The notes beneath the pieces are model-generated. The model had not been told where the DNA came from. It ran no database searches and saw only the letters and a list, made by a program, of their open reading frames with translations. From assembly GCF_030232585.1 (NCBI RefSeq), contig NZ_JASPJX010000001.1, positions 124,001-188,000 of the forward strand: a DNA stretch of 64,000 bases. Direction: 5' to 3'. Below, one piece after another: positions 36,246-45,197 of the stretch. Position numbers and translations under genes: made by a program. This stretch comes from Corynebacterium sp. MSK008. GTDB lineage: Bacteria; Actinomycetota; Actinomycetes; Mycobacteriales; Mycobacteriaceae. The number at the start of each line of letters is the position of its first letter. Positions within the stretch are counted from its first letter, which is position 1.

Positions 36246-37544
36246 ATGACAGTTGCGGTGGAAGAACGGACAGACGGTCGAACGGGTGGCCTGCCGGCAG
36301 AGGTGCTCGAGGACCAGATCAAATGCAATCAATTGTCGGCGAACTATCACCGGGCGCTAATGCTCGATGCTGTGGGGCAGTTCGACGAGCAGGGGCTCGC
36401 GGAGCAATACGGGGAGAAGTCGACGGCAACGTGGTTGCGCAGCGAGCTCAACCTTCCGCAGGCCACGGCGTTCGAGTATGTGCGTGTGGCGCGGGGGCTG
36501 AGGAAGTTCAGGAGTTTGTACGACGCCTTCGAATCTGGCGTGATGCCGTACTCGACGGTTCGCTACCTACTCCAGTATGTGGATGAGCGCAACGAGGAGC
36601 AATATGTCGAGCTTGCGCTGAGTATGTCGTTTGCTGATCTCCAGCTTTTGCTCGCCGGGGCAAGACCCAAAGAAGAGGACCCGACTGAACCTTTCGCTCG
36701 CGCCCGCGAGTGCGAGGACGGCATGCTCGCCTTCGAGGCGAGGCTTCCGGCGGTAGCTGGCCAAAAACTCCTGACTGCGCTGAAGGTGGCGCAGTTGGCC
36801 AGTTTCGGTCTCGAGGATGTGGACCCGGATGATCTGCAGGATCCGGAGAAGGTGCAGAAGCTTATCGACGACGCAGCTGCCGCCGAAGACGCCGTCCCGT
36901 CAGAGCAGGACCGCGCCCCGCGCAAACGCACGAAGATCACGATGGACGACATCGTGCGTTCGGTGTCGCGTTACGGGCCCCCAGAAAAACAGGATGTGTA
37001 CGGGGCCTTGTTGTCCATGATCGACATGGTCCGTGCAAACCCGAAGAGTCCGCTTCGTAGCCCTGGTGTGCAGGTTAACCTCATGGTGAATCAGCAAGGT
37101 CAGTGCTGGATGCCGGAAAACCGCTCGGCCTCTTCTGAGGATGTGCGCAGTTACCTCGCCAACGCGATGGTGCGTTTGCACTTGCTGGATGAGACGGGAC
37201 TGACTATCCACGTCGGCCGTTCGCGGCGGTTCGCGACAGACGGCCAAGTGCAGGCTCTGCTGGCGATCTGGGGGTATCAATGCGCCATGCCTGGATGTTC
37301 GCATAGGCGCTTCATAGAGATGCACCACATAAAAGAGTGGGAACACGGAGGTATGACGGATTTGGACAACCTGATCCCGCTGTGCTCGAGTTGCCACTCC
37401 CAGGTGAGTCACGGGGTGATCACCATAGAGCGCCAGGGGAGTGATCTGTTCTTCACGTTCAAAAACGGTGCCCGGTTCGTCTCGCGCAACCGAAAGCAGC
37501 CGAGGCGAATGGAGTACGTCGCCGGAGATTCGTTCGCCGGGTGA
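36246..37544 (+). CDS. DUF222 / HNH endonuclease (13E12-repeat type)
   Basis: The 432-residue protein has a helical DUF222 N-terminal region, with WLRSELNLPQATAFEYVRVA near residue 60. The C-terminal HNH nuclease domain has paired cysteines in CAMPGC and CSSCH, with RRFIEMHHIKEWEHGG between them and NLIPLC after. Proteins of this type are abundant in actinobacteria and include the 13E12 repeat family of mycobacteria. They are often multicopy and linked to mobile or repetitive DNA, but a biological role is not established. It has its own strong promoter and lies directly after palindrome island 2. It ends 43 nt before dinB. Confidence 0.88.
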   Translation: MTVAVEERTDGRTGGLPAEVLEDQIKCNQLSANYHRALMLDAVGQFDEQGLAEQYGEKSTATWLRSELNLPQATAFEYVRVARGLRKFRSLYDAFESGVMPYSTVRYLLQYVDERNEEQYVELALSMSFADLQLLLAGARPKEEDPTEPFARARECEDGMLAFEARLPAVAGQKLLTALKVAQLASFGLEDVDPDDLQDPEKVQKLIDDAAAAEDAVPSEQDRAPRKRTKITMDDIVRSVSRYGPPEKQDVYGALLSMIDMVRANPKSPLRSPGVQVNLMVNQQGQCWMPENRSASSEDVRSYLANAMVRLHLLDETGLTIHVGRSRRFATDGQVQALLAIWGYQCAMPGCSHRRFIEMHHIKEWEHGGMTDLDNLIPLCSSCHSQVSHGVITIERQGSDLFFTFKNGARFVSRNRKQPRRMEYVAGDSFAG

Positions 37545-37587
37545 GGGGATTGGAACAAGGTGGTCCCGGTGGTGCACAGTGGTGGAC

Positions 37588-38970
37588 ATGAACCGCTGGG
37601 TGCTGCACATCGACATGGATGCGTTCTACGCGTCCTGCGAGCAGCTGACCCGGCCCACGCTCAAGGGGCGCCCAGTGTTGGTGGCAGGAGTGTCCGGCCG
37701 AGGAGTGGTCGCCGGCGCGAGCTACGAGGCGCGCAAGTATGGGGCGCACTCGGCGATGCCGACGCACCGGGCGGCGCGCCTGGTGGGATCGAAAGCGGTA
37801 TTGGTGGCCCCGCGCAGGCCGGTCTACGCGGCGGCGTCGCGGCGAGTGTTCGAGGTCATCGGCAGGTATGTGGACGTGGTGGAGCAGCTGTCCATCGACG
37901 AGGCGTTCATGGAGCCGGAGGGCTTGGTCGGGGTGAGCCCGGAAGGCGTGGAGCAATGGGCGAACGAGCTGCGCGCGGCGATCAAGGAAGAGACAGGTTT
38001 GCCCAGCTCGATCGGGGCGGGTCCGGGAAAGCAGTACGCCAAAATTGGCTCGGGTCGGGCGAAGCCGGACGGGGTGTTTGTCATCCCGCACGACCGGCAG
38101 CTGGAGATCCTGCACCCGATGCCGGTCAGCGAGTTGTGGGGCGTGGGACCAGTAACTGAGTCGAAGTTGCTCGCCGCCGGGATCGAAACGATTGGAGACC
38201 TAGCTAATCTCAGCGAGAAGGAGTTGGATATCGCCATCGGTGGCGCGGTGGGCAAGCAGTTGTGGTGGCTGGCGCGAGGCGTGGATGAGCGGCCGGTGGC
38301 GCCGAGGGCGGAGTCGAAGCAGATCTCTTCGGAGCACACCTACCCGCAGGATTTGACCACCCCGGCGGAGGTGGACGCGGCGCTGGAGCGGGCGGCTGCG
38401 GAGTCGCACCGCAGGCTGCGCAAGGACGGTCGCGGGGCGCGAACGGTGACGGTGAAGCTGCGGATGGCGGACTTCCGCATCGAGTCGCGCTCGGCGACGC
38501 TGCCGTACGCCACCGATGACGCGGAGACGCTGCTGGCCACCGCGTTTAGGATCGTGCGCTACCCGGACGAGGTGGGCCCGATCCGGCTGGTAGGAGTGTC
38601 GTACTCGGGGCTGGAGGACACGCTGCAGGACGTGCTGTTTCCGGAGTTGGACCAGGCGATTGTGAAGCCGGCGCCGGTGTCGGCGGATTATGAAACCGGG
38701 GTGAGCGATCACGAAACGCAGTTCGACACGGAAGTGCACCAGGAGACCGCACCGGAGCGCGGGGCGTGGCGCGCGACGCAGGACGTCTACCACCCGGAGT
38801 ACGGCCACGGCTGGGTCCAAGGTGCCGGTAAGGGCTGGGTGACGGTGCGGTTTGAAACGCGGGCGACGGGTCCGGGCCGGATCAAAAGCCTGCGCGCGGA
38901 CGACCCGCAGCTCCAGCAGGCGGACCCGCTGGATTCGCTGGCGTGGCAGGACTGGTTCTCACAGCAGTGA
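37588..38970 (+). CDS. dinB: DNA polymerase IV (Y-family)
   Basis: The 460-residue translesion polymerase has the N-terminal catalytic motif HIDMDAFYASCEQL, then LSIDEAFME with the metal-binding Asp-Glu, the helix-hairpin-helix region ELWGVGPVTESKL and the little-finger domain. It extends primers past damaged bases, at the cost of fidelity. The ATG at 37588 matches corynebacterial starts; a GTG two codons earlier is possible and the open frame further upstream overlaps the HNH gene. I see no convincing LexA box close to the start. It overlaps the convergent asparaginase gene by 12 nt. Confidence 0.93.
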   Translation: MNRWVLHIDMDAFYASCEQLTRPTLKGRPVLVAGVSGRGVVAGASYEARKYGAHSAMPTHRAARLVGSKAVLVAPRRPVYAAASRRVFEVIGRYVDVVEQLSIDEAFMEPEGLVGVSPEGVEQWANELRAAIKEETGLPSSIGAGPGKQYAKIGSGRAKPDGVFVIPHDRQLEILHPMPVSELWGVGPVTESKLLAAGIETIGDLANLSEKELDIAIGGAVGKQLWWLARGVDERPVAPRAESKQISSEHTYPQDLTTPAEVDAALERAAAESHRRLRKDGRGARTVTVKLRMADFRIESRSATLPYATDDAETLLATAFRIVRYPDEVGPIRLVGVSYSGLEDTLQDVLFPELDQAIVKPAPVSADYETGVSDHETQFDTEVHQETAPERGAWRATQDVYHPEYGHGWVQGAGKGWVTVRFETRATGPGRIKSLRADDPQLQQADPLDSLAWQDWFSQQ

Positions 38971-39849
38971 GCGCGGATCCACGCCGGTGGCCAGCGCGGT
39001 GGCCAGCGCGATGCGGGCCTGTCCGGCGCTGAGGTAGCCGGCGGGTAGCGCACCCAGGTCGCCGAGGGTGGAGCCGCCGCCGGCGCCGCCGTACGCGAAC
39101 GACACCTCGCCGTAGGGCACCGACGTCGCAACAACTACCGGTACCCCGCGGCGCAGCAGCTTTGCGACGGCTCCGCCCATGCCCGCCGACACATTGCCGG
39201 AGCCGAGGGCTTCGAGGACGAGCCCGTCGATAGGCCCGAGTGCGCGGATGAGGGCGTCGTCGGCACCGGCCCAGGCGCGGATGATGGGGATGTTCAACCC
39301 GTCCAGAGGCGCGGCCGGCACCGCCATGGGGCGGGGCAGGGGCGTGCCGCTGGTCAGGGTGAAAGCGTGCTCGGCGGTGGTCTGTGTCTTCATCAGCCCG
39401 CGCGCAGGGAGGGTCTCGCCCGCGAAGTGGACGAGGACGCCGGTGTCGCGCCGGGTGGCGGCCACCTCGATCGCGCCGCGCAGGTTGGCGGGGCCGTCGG
39501 GGTGCGCGTGGTCGGCGGGGCGCATCGCGCCGGTGAGCACTACGGGGCGAGGGTCGGCGTGGACGAGGTCCAGCGCGAGGGCGGTCTCGGCCATGGAGTC
39601 GGTGCCGTGGGTGATGACGAGGGAGGCGGAGTCGTCGAGAAGCGAAGTGCGCACGGTTTCGCGCAACATGTCGATCTCTGCCAAGCCCATGGACGAGGAA
39701 TCGAGGCTGGCCACGTCGATCGCGCGGACTTGGCGGGTGGTGCCGCTGCGGGCGACGAGTTCCTCCCCGGTGAGCGTGGGCACGAGCGCGCCACGGTCGT
39801 TTGCGGTGGAGGCGATCGTGCCGCCGGTTGAGATGACTAACACGTTCAT
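38959..39849 (-). CDS. L-asparaginase
   Basis: The 296-residue protein hydrolyses asparagine to aspartate and ammonia. The first active-site Thr is in VLVISTGGTIAST and the second Thr-Asp pair in VITHGTDSMAETA. No signal peptide is seen, so it is cytosolic. ATG at 39849 is preferred; a GTG two codons earlier is possible. It is a single gene on the minus strand, convergent with dinB and divergent from the next lipoprotein gene. Confidence 0.9.
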   Translation of the reverse strand: MNVLVISTGGTIASTANDRGALVPTLTGEELVARSGTTRQVRAIDVASLDSSSMGLAEIDMLRETVRTSLLDDSASLVITHGTDSMAETALALDLVHADPRPVVLTGAMRPADHAHPDGPANLRGAIEVAATRRDTGVLVHFAGETLPARGLMKTQTTAEHAFTLTSGTPLPRPMAVPAAPLDGLNIPIIRAWAGADDALIRALGPIDGLVLEALGSGNVSAGMGGAVAKLLRRGVPVVVATSVPYGEVSFAYGGAGGGSTLGDLGALPAGYLSAGQARIALATALATGVDPRSLL

Positions 39850-39923
39850 GCACACAGAGTGCCAGAAAGTTGCGGGTGTGCAGTAACGTGAAACGAGAGA
39901 TTTACGCTACGCAAGGAGAACAC

Positions 39924-40502
39924 GTGAAAGCACCGAAACTTGTCGCAGCCGCAGCTGTCGCGGGCCTGGCCCTGAGCCTGACGGCCTGCTCCGAGGATTC
40001 GGACACGACCGAAACCACCGCCGAAACCCAGGCTGCCTCCTCCGAGGCTGCCCCGGTGGCGGAAATGCCGACGGCGGAAGAGCTCAACGCTGTGCTGCAG
40101 CGCGCCGCCGACCCGAACCTGCCCATCGCCGAACGCGCGAACACCGTGCAGGGCGGCGAAACCACGCCGGAGCTGTTCGACCTGATGACGCAGTCGCAGC
40201 AGGAATCCGGCGCGAACTTCCAGGTGGTCAACCCGGTGCTTCCGGGCTACACCGCCAACTCCGTGCTCGCCACCGTGAACTTCACCCGCCCGGACGCTGA
40301 GTCCCAGCTGGCGGAGGACGTGGAGTTCATCAACGAGGAAGGCAACTGGAAGATCTCCAAGAGCTGGGCCTGCTTCCTGGTCAGCAACACCCTTGCCCCG
40401 GAGCAGGTGCCGGACATGTGCAACACCGGTGCGCCGGCTGCACCTGAGGCGCCGGCAGAGCAGCCGCCGGCCGAGCCACCGGCCGAAGCGCCGGCGCTCT
40501 AA
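39924..40502 (+). CDS. lipoprotein with MTB12-like domain
   Basis: The 192-residue protein has a lipoprotein signal peptide with lipobox LTAC (Cys near residue 22). An Asp/Thr/Glu-rich linker and a folded region of about 110 residues (AEELNAVLQRA to KISKSWACFLV) follow, and then a Pro/Ala repeat tail. The folded part resembles the low-molecular-weight antigen MTB12 type of actinobacteria; its function is not known. AAGGAG lies before the GTG at 39924, and the upstream frame is not used. It overlaps the convergent lipoprotein gene by 4 nt. Confidence 0.75.
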   Translation: MKAPKLVAAAAVAGLALSLTACSEDSDTTETTAETQAASSEAAPVAEMPTAEELNAVLQRAADPNLPIAERANTVQGGETTPELFDLMTQSQQESGANFQVVNPVLPGYTANSVLATVNFTRPDAESQLAEDVEFINEEGNWKISKSWACFLVSNTLAPEQVPDMCNTGAPAAPEAPAEQPPAEPPAEAPAL

Positions 40503-41437
40503 GCGCCGTACTGCACAGCGCGGGTGATGTCTTGGACCACCCGCGCTTTGTCGTCTCCGCCGTAGATCAGGCGGGTGGTCCAGGCGGTCTGGCCGGACAC
40601 CGGCAGCGGGCGCGACAAGTCCACCACGATCTGCCCCTCGGAGGTTGTGCGGGAGGAATCCACCTGCACGCTTTCGCCCTCGAGCTCGCCGGGGCCGTCG
40701 ATCGTGACGTTGTTGTTCTGCGGGCGCTCCTCAACCTTCGTGTCCAGCGTCAACGTGTCGCCGTCGCGGGAGACCAGGGTGTATGTGGTGGTGCGCGTCA
40801 TCGCGGTATCGCCCGCGACGCGGCTTTCCACGGTCCAGGTCGCGCCGGGGCCGATGGGTTCGTCGGGGAAGACGACGGAGTTGTTGATAAGCGCGATGAG
40901 GGTGGGCTCTACAAGCTGGAGGCCGCGCTGCGGCGCGTCGGCGGGGGCGAGCAGTTTCAGGGTGGAGATGCGGCCGGTGTCGTCGGCGCGCCAGCTCATG
41001 CGGAACCCCTCGGAAGCGGCGACGTCCTGGCCGATATCCAGGTCGGAGTGCTTGCCGGAGCCGACCACGAAGTCGATGCGGGAATCGGCGTCCTCCTCGT
41101 CGCCCTCCGGGGCCGGGGCCTCATCAGCGGTCACTGTCAGCGGCAGGGTGGTTTTGTTCACGTTGCCGCCGGCGGGCGCATCCGCGACCTCGGCTTCGCC
41201 CGGGGCGGCGACGTGCTGGTCCACGCCGGCGGACACGGCGACAGCGGTGTCCCACTCAGCATCAGGAGAGTAGCGCACTTCTTCCGGGTTCTCGCCGGGG
41301 TTCACCAGGGTGACCGACGGGGCGTCGATAGGAAATGCCGGCACCCCAGCCACCGGATCGTCCTCGGCGGAGGAGCAGGCGGTGAGCGCGAGGGTGAGCG
41401 TGGCGGCGGCGGTGATACTGCGGAGGGTGCGGAACAT
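40499..41437 (-). CDS. lipoprotein, DUF6263-like, unknown function
   Basis: The 312-residue protein carries a lipoprotein signal (LTLALTACSSAEDD; Cys near residue 21). The mature part is mostly beta-strand in character, with PDEPIGPGATWTVESRV and TRTTTYTLVSRDGDTLTL. This resembles DUF6263-type proteins of actinobacteria, an assignment I make from pattern only. It should be exported and lipid-anchored; the LspA gene is next to it. The function is unknown. Confidence 0.65.
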   Translation of the reverse strand: MFRTLRSITAAATLTLALTACSSAEDDPVAGVPAFPIDAPSVTLVNPGENPEEVRYSPDAEWDTAVAVSAGVDQHVAAPGEAEVADAPAGGNVNKTTLPLTVTADEAPAPEGDEEDADSRIDFVVGSGKHSDLDIGQDVAASEGFRMSWRADDTGRISTLKLLAPADAPQRGLQLVEPTLIALINNSVVFPDEPIGPGATWTVESRVAGDTAMTRTTTYTLVSRDGDTLTLDTKVEERPQNNNVTIDGPGELEGESVQVDSSRTTSEGQIVVDLSRPLPVSGQTAWTTRLIYGGDDKARVVQDITRAVQYGA

Positions 41438-41494
41438 TCTTCAAAAGCTACCTGGCCCGCGCAGCGGAATACAGGCAGGCCGTGTACGACCGGC

Positions 41495-41500
41495 TAGAGT
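41495..41500 (+). promoter_or_regulatory. -10 hexamer for leaderless lspA
   Basis: TAGAGT ends 9 nt before the ATG at 41510, with no Shine-Dalgarno in between. The spacer starts GGTTCGGCG, as before the yggT-like gene. Confidence 0.45.
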
Positions 41501-41509
41501 GGTTCGGCG

Positions 41510-42019
41510 ATGAAGCAGGACACGACAGCACAACGCACCCCGCGCTACCTCGGACTGGTGGTGGCAGTCATGCTCGCGGTTGGCGCGGCGGACCAGGGGA
41601 TCAAGCAGCTGATGCTGAATTGGTTGGAGCCCGGCGTGCCGCAGCCGGTGATCGGGGATTGGTTCCGCTTCTACCTGCTGTTCAACTCCGGCGCGGCGTT
41701 TTCCATGGGGGAGAACCTGACCTGGTTGTTCACCGCGATTCAGCTGGCGTTCGTGCTGGGCGCGCTGTGGTTCGGGCCGCGTATGACCTCGAAGTGGGAG
41801 GCGCTGGGCCTGGCGCTTGTGGCCGGGGGCGCGCTGGGCAACCTGATTGACCGGCTATTCCGGGACCCTGGATTCTGGTTCGGCCACGTGGTGGATTACA
41901 TCTCCGTAGGGAATTTCGCGGTGTTCAACTTGGCCGATGCAGCAATCACCGTCGGGGTGGTGGTGTTCATCCTGGGCACGATCGCGGTGGAGATGAAGGG
42001 AGGCGACAATGGGCGGTGA
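41510..42019 (+). CDS. lspA: lipoprotein signal peptidase II
   Basis: The 169-residue aspartic protease has four transmembrane helices. It shows [20 protein letters not shown], the first catalytic Asp in [10 protein letters not shown] and the second in [14 protein letters not shown]. It cleaves prolipoproteins after diacylglyceryl transfer and so matures the two neighbouring lipoproteins among others. Its end overlaps rluD by 11 nt. Confidence 0.95.
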   Translation: MKQDTTAQRTPRYLGLVVAVMLAVGAADQGIKQLMLNWLEPGVPQPVIGDWFRFYLLFNSGAAFSMGENLTWLFTAIQLAFVLGALWFGPRMTSKWEALGLALVAGGALGNLIDRLFRDPGFWFGHVVDYISVGNFAVFNLADAAITVGVVVFILGTIAVEMKGGDNGR

Positions 42020-42938
42020 GTTCAGGGCCCTGCCCGTGCCCGAAGGGCTTGAGGGCATGCGGGTGGACGCGGCGATCGCCAAACTCTTCGGCGTCTCCCG
42101 CTCCGTCGCCTCCGAGATGGCGGCGGAGGGCGATGTGCTTGTCGACGGAGCTGCCGCCCAAAAATCCGACCGCGTCACCACCGGCGCGATGCTGGAAGTC
42201 ACCCTGCCTGAGCCGAAGCGCGCGCCGCAGCCGGTGACCGAGCTGGTGGAGGGCCTGGAGATCCTTTACCAGGACGCGGATGTCATCGCCGTGGACAAGC
42301 CGGTGGGCGTGGCGGCGCACCCGACGCTGGGCTGGGAGGGCCCGGACGTGGTCGGCGGGCTGCAGGCAATGGGCTTTACCCTGCCGGATGCGGGGCCTCC
42401 GGAGCGCCAAGGCATCGTGCAGCGCTTAGACGTGGGCACCTCCGGGGTGATGATCGTGGCGGCGAGCGTGCCCGCCTACTCCGTGCTCAAGCGCGCCTTC
42501 AAGGAGCGCACGGTGGACAAGACCTACCATGCGCTGGTTCAAGGCCTGCCGGATCCGATCGAGGGCACCATCGATGCGCCGATCGCGCGTCACCCGTCGG
42601 CAGGCTGGAAGTTTGCCGTCACCCAGGACGGCCGCCCGAGCGTGACCCATTACAGCGTCATCGAGGCGTTCCGCCGCGCGAGCCTTCTGGACATCCACCT
42701 GGAAACCGGGCGCACCCACCAGATCCGCGTGCACATGTCCTCCATGGGGCACCCGTGTGTGGGCGACCCCATGTACGGCTCGGACCCGAACCTGGCCAAG
42801 GAGCTGGGCCTGAAGCGCCAGTGGCTGCACGCCACCAAGCTGGGCTTTACCCACCCGCGCACCGGCGAGTACATGGAGGTTGCCTCCGAGTACCCGGCGG
42901 ACCTGCGCGCCGCGCTGGATAAAGTGCGGAACGGCTAG
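42009..42938 (+). CDS. rluD: RluA-family 23S rRNA pseudouridine synthase
   Basis: The 309-residue enzyme has an N-terminal S4 RNA-binding domain (about 17-75) and a RluA/RluD catalytic domain. The active-site Asp is D141 in QRLDVGTSG, and the conserved substrate motif is [12 protein letters not shown]. The first residue of the usual HRLD motif is Gln here, a conservative difference seen outside the catalytic Asp. It follows lspA with an 11-nt overlap, the common lspA-rluD order. Confidence 0.88.
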   Translation: MGGEFRALPVPEGLEGMRVDAAIAKLFGVSRSVASEMAAEGDVLVDGAAAQKSDRVTTGAMLEVTLPEPKRAPQPVTELVEGLEILYQDADVIAVDKPVGVAAHPTLGWEGPDVVGGLQAMGFTLPDAGPPERQGIVQRLDVGTSGVMIVAASVPAYSVLKRAFKERTVDKTYHALVQGLPDPIEGTIDAPIARHPSAGWKFAVTQDGRPSVTHYSVIEAFRRASLLDIHLETGRTHQIRVHMSSMGHPCVGDPMYGSDPNLAKELGLKRQWLHATKLGFTHPRTGEYMEVASEYPADLRAALDKVRNG

Positions 42939-43433
42939 ATGCGCGAACTCGCCGTGGTGCTCGCGCTGGTGGCCGGGTTCTGGCTCGTCGGCGAGACCAA
43001 CCCGCCCGCCCCGCCGGTGCTGCAGGGCGACCAGCTCGGCCCGGAGGACGGTGAGACCGCTCAGCAGTACGCCCAGCGCGCCGCCGCGACCCTCGACCAT
43101 GAGGAGGCGTCCTTCGCCCTGGTCACCTTCGCCCGGCCGCTCGGACCCGACGAGGCTGCCGCGGCACTCGAGCCCGCCCCGCGCGTGAGTGCGCTCGTGG
43201 TGCCGGGGGTGGCTCCGGTGGTGGTCCCGGAGGCGTCGATAGGCACAATGCGTATCGACGTCCTCCGGTCCGCCACAACCTCCCCCATGACCGGAGCTGT
43301 GGTGTTTGCCCCGCGCACGCAACTGGATCGGATTAACGCCACGGACACAGTCCTTGCTGTGGAAATGCTGCCAGCGGACGCGGTGTGGGGAGCGTTTTCC
43401 ATCACTCCTTCTGCGACACGTGGGGGTGTATAG
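42939..43433 (+). CDS. exported or membrane-anchored protein, unknown function
   Basis: The 164-residue protein starts with a short hydrophobic segment (about residues 3-17) that could be a signal anchor. The Ala/Pro/Val-rich body has no cysteine pattern or motif that I recognise. Its ATG directly follows the rluD stop, so it is likely translated with lspA and rluD. The C-terminus is Ser/Thr/Gly-rich. No function can be assigned. Confidence 0.6.
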   Translation: MRELAVVLALVAGFWLVGETNPPAPPVLQGDQLGPEDGETAQQYAQRAAATLDHEEASFALVTFARPLGPDEAAAALEPAPRVSALVVPGVAPVVVPEASIGTMRIDVLRSATTSPMTGAVVFAPRTQLDRINATDTVLAVEMLPADAVWGAFSITPSATRGGV

Positions 43434-43434
43434 T
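43429..43434 (+). promoter_or_regulatory. -10 hexamer of the MacAB-like operon
   Basis: TATAGT lies 50 nt before the TTG at 43485, leaving a leader of about 44 nt with AAGGAG. It overlaps the stop of the preceding gene. Confidence 0.5.
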
Positions 43435-43484
43435 TTGCGGAGTTGTACGCAGGCCCGTTTTGCACCGTTAGGCAAGGAGAGCTC

Positions 43485-45197
43485 TTGACTTCCTCTACCG
43501 AAAACTCAACCGGACACAAGCGTCTTACCCGCGCGGGGCTTGCGTTGGCGACAACCTCCGCGCTCTTCCTCGGTGCCTGCGGTTTCGGCGGCGGCGGGGA
43601 CGACAGTGCTGAGGGGGCGGGCCTGAACCCCGGCGACTACACCGTCGCCACCAACGAGGGCGTGTCCGACAGTGTGGTGGTCAACGGCACGATCGAGCCG
43701 ATCCGCTCCGTGAACATCTCCACCCCGGTGCAGTCCGAGGTGGAAAAGGTGGCCGTCAAGGCGGGCGACCGCGTGCAGTCGCAGCAATTCTTGGCCTCCA
43801 TGAACTCCGAGCAGCTGGAGCGCCAGCTGGAGATCCAGCAGAAGCAGCAGGCGAACGCGCAAGCGGACGCCCAGGCGCAGGTGGATCAGGCACGCGCGGC
43901 GCTCAACGCCCACCAGGAAAGCGTGAACAACGGCACTAACGAGGCCATCCGCGCAGCCCAGGCGCAGGTCAACCAGGCGCAGGCGGCGTACGACGCAGCC
44001 GTGGCCGCCAACGGCGGGCCCCGCATGATCAACCGCGGCATCGCGGCTGTTGAGCGTGCCGCCGGCGACATCTCTTCGAACCTGGGCATTAGGACAGCGC
44101 CCCCGGCCGCGCCGCAACCACCGGCAGCGCCGGCCGCGCCGGCTCCTGTTGCGCCGGAGCAGCCGGGCCAGCCGGGCGGGCTGAGCCCCGAGCAGCTCGC
44201 GCAGCTGACGGGAGAGAACGTTGGCGGTGGTGCTGGCGGCGGCGCCGCTGCCGTGGGCTCGGGTATGAGCGTCGAAGAGGCCAGGGCCGCGCTGCAGGAT
44301 GCGCAAGCGGGGCTGGCTGCGGCGCGGTCGGCGGCGGCGCAGGAGGGCAACCAGCTGCAGGCGCAGCTGGATTCCGCAATACGCCAGGCGGAGACCGCAC
44401 AGCTCGGCGACGGTGACGGCACCCTGGAGTACCAGGTGCGCGAATCCACCATCTACGCCCCGATGGCGGGCCTGGTCACCAGCGTGGACGTGCGCGAGGG
44501 CGACATTCCGCAGGGCAAGCTACTCACCATCGCGGACGACTCCCGCTTGGTCATCCGCACCGACGTGCGTGAATCGGACGTCCCCAACGTCAAGGAAGGC
44601 GACCGGGTGGAGTTCACCACCACCGCGACCGGCAAGAAGACGTTCAAGGGCCGCGTCACCCGCATCGCCCCGGCGTCGGATTCCGTTGCCAGCGGCAACC
44701 AGAACCCGATGCAAGGTATGCCGCAGCAGGGCAACAACAAATCCAACGAGGTGACTTTCCCGGTGGAGATCGAGGTCACCGGTGACAAGGAAGGCCTGCT
44801 GCTCGGCGGTTCCGCCCGCGCGGAGATCATCACCGCCGAGGCGAAGGATGCGCTCAACGTGCCGCTCGACGCGGTCTATGGCGAGGACAACGACCAGAAG
44901 GTGCTCGTGCTCGCCACGGACGGCGACGAGGCGAAGTCCGGCACCGTCGAGGAGCGCTCGGTGACAACCGGCGCCTCCAACGACGTGGACGTCGCAGTCA
45001 CCGGCGGCGAGCTCAAGCCGGGCGACATCGTGATTAACTGGCCGGAGGAGTACGAGGGCCGCGTCGGCGAGACCGTCGAGATCACGGACCCGAACTTCGA
45101 CGCGGACCAAGTGCGTCAGGCGCGGGAGAAGAAAGAACGCACCACGGCCACAGTGACGGTCACCAGCACCCGTCGTGCCGCCGAGGGGCAGCAGTAG
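43485..45197 (+). CDS. MacA/HlyD-type lipoprotein adaptor of an ABC exporter
   Basis: The 570-residue protein has a signal peptide with lipobox LGAC (Cys near residue 32). A biotinyl-lipoyl-like hairpin follows (SVVVNGTIEPIRSVNIS), then a coiled coil, a second half hairpin (IYAPMAGLVTSVDVREGD) and beta-barrel parts. An Ala/Pro/Gly-rich insert of about 70 residues interrupts the coiled coil near residues 205-275. The start is probably TTG at 43485, because AAGGAG lies 6 nt upstream and this gives a normal signal peptide; a TTG at 43443 would add 14 residues. It is followed directly by the ATPase and permease genes. Confidence 0.8.
   Translation: MTSSTENSTGHKRLTRAGLALATTSALFLGACGFGGGGDDSAEGAGLNPGDYTVATNEGVSDSVVVNGTIEPIRSVNISTPVQSEVEKVAVKAGDRVQSQQFLASMNSEQLERQLEIQQKQQANAQADAQAQVDQARAALNAHQESVNNGTNEAIRAAQAQVNQAQAAYDAAVAANGGPRMINRGIAAVERAAGDISSNLGIRTAPPAAPQPPAAPAAPAPVAPEQPGQPGGLSPEQLAQLTGENVGGGAGGGAAAVGSGMSVEEARAALQDAQAGLAAARSAAAQEGNQLQAQLDSAIRQAETAQLGDGDGTLEYQVRESTIYAPMAGLVTSVDVREGDIPQGKLLTIADDSRLVIRTDVRESDVPNVKEGDRVEFTTTATGKKTFKGRVTRIAPASDSVASGNQNPMQGMPQQGNNKSNEVTFPVEIEVTGDKEGLLLGGSARAEIITAEAKDALNVPLDAVYGEDNDQKVLVLATDGDEAKSGTVEERSVTTGASNDVDVAVTGGELKPGDIVINWPEEYEGRVGETVEITDPNFDADQVRQAREKKERTTATVTVTSTRRAAEGQQ

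Noticed and set aside
36246..37544. Active mobile element or group II/IS-type insertion around the HNH gene
   Set aside because: There are no terminal inverted repeats with target duplications around the gene, no transposase and no reverse transcriptase; only the nuclease domain is present.
37441..37587. Longer dinB reading frame starting inside the HNH gene
   Set aside because: The extra 49 residues overlap the real HNH coding frame and are not like a Y-polymerase N-terminus; the ATG at 37588 gives the family start.
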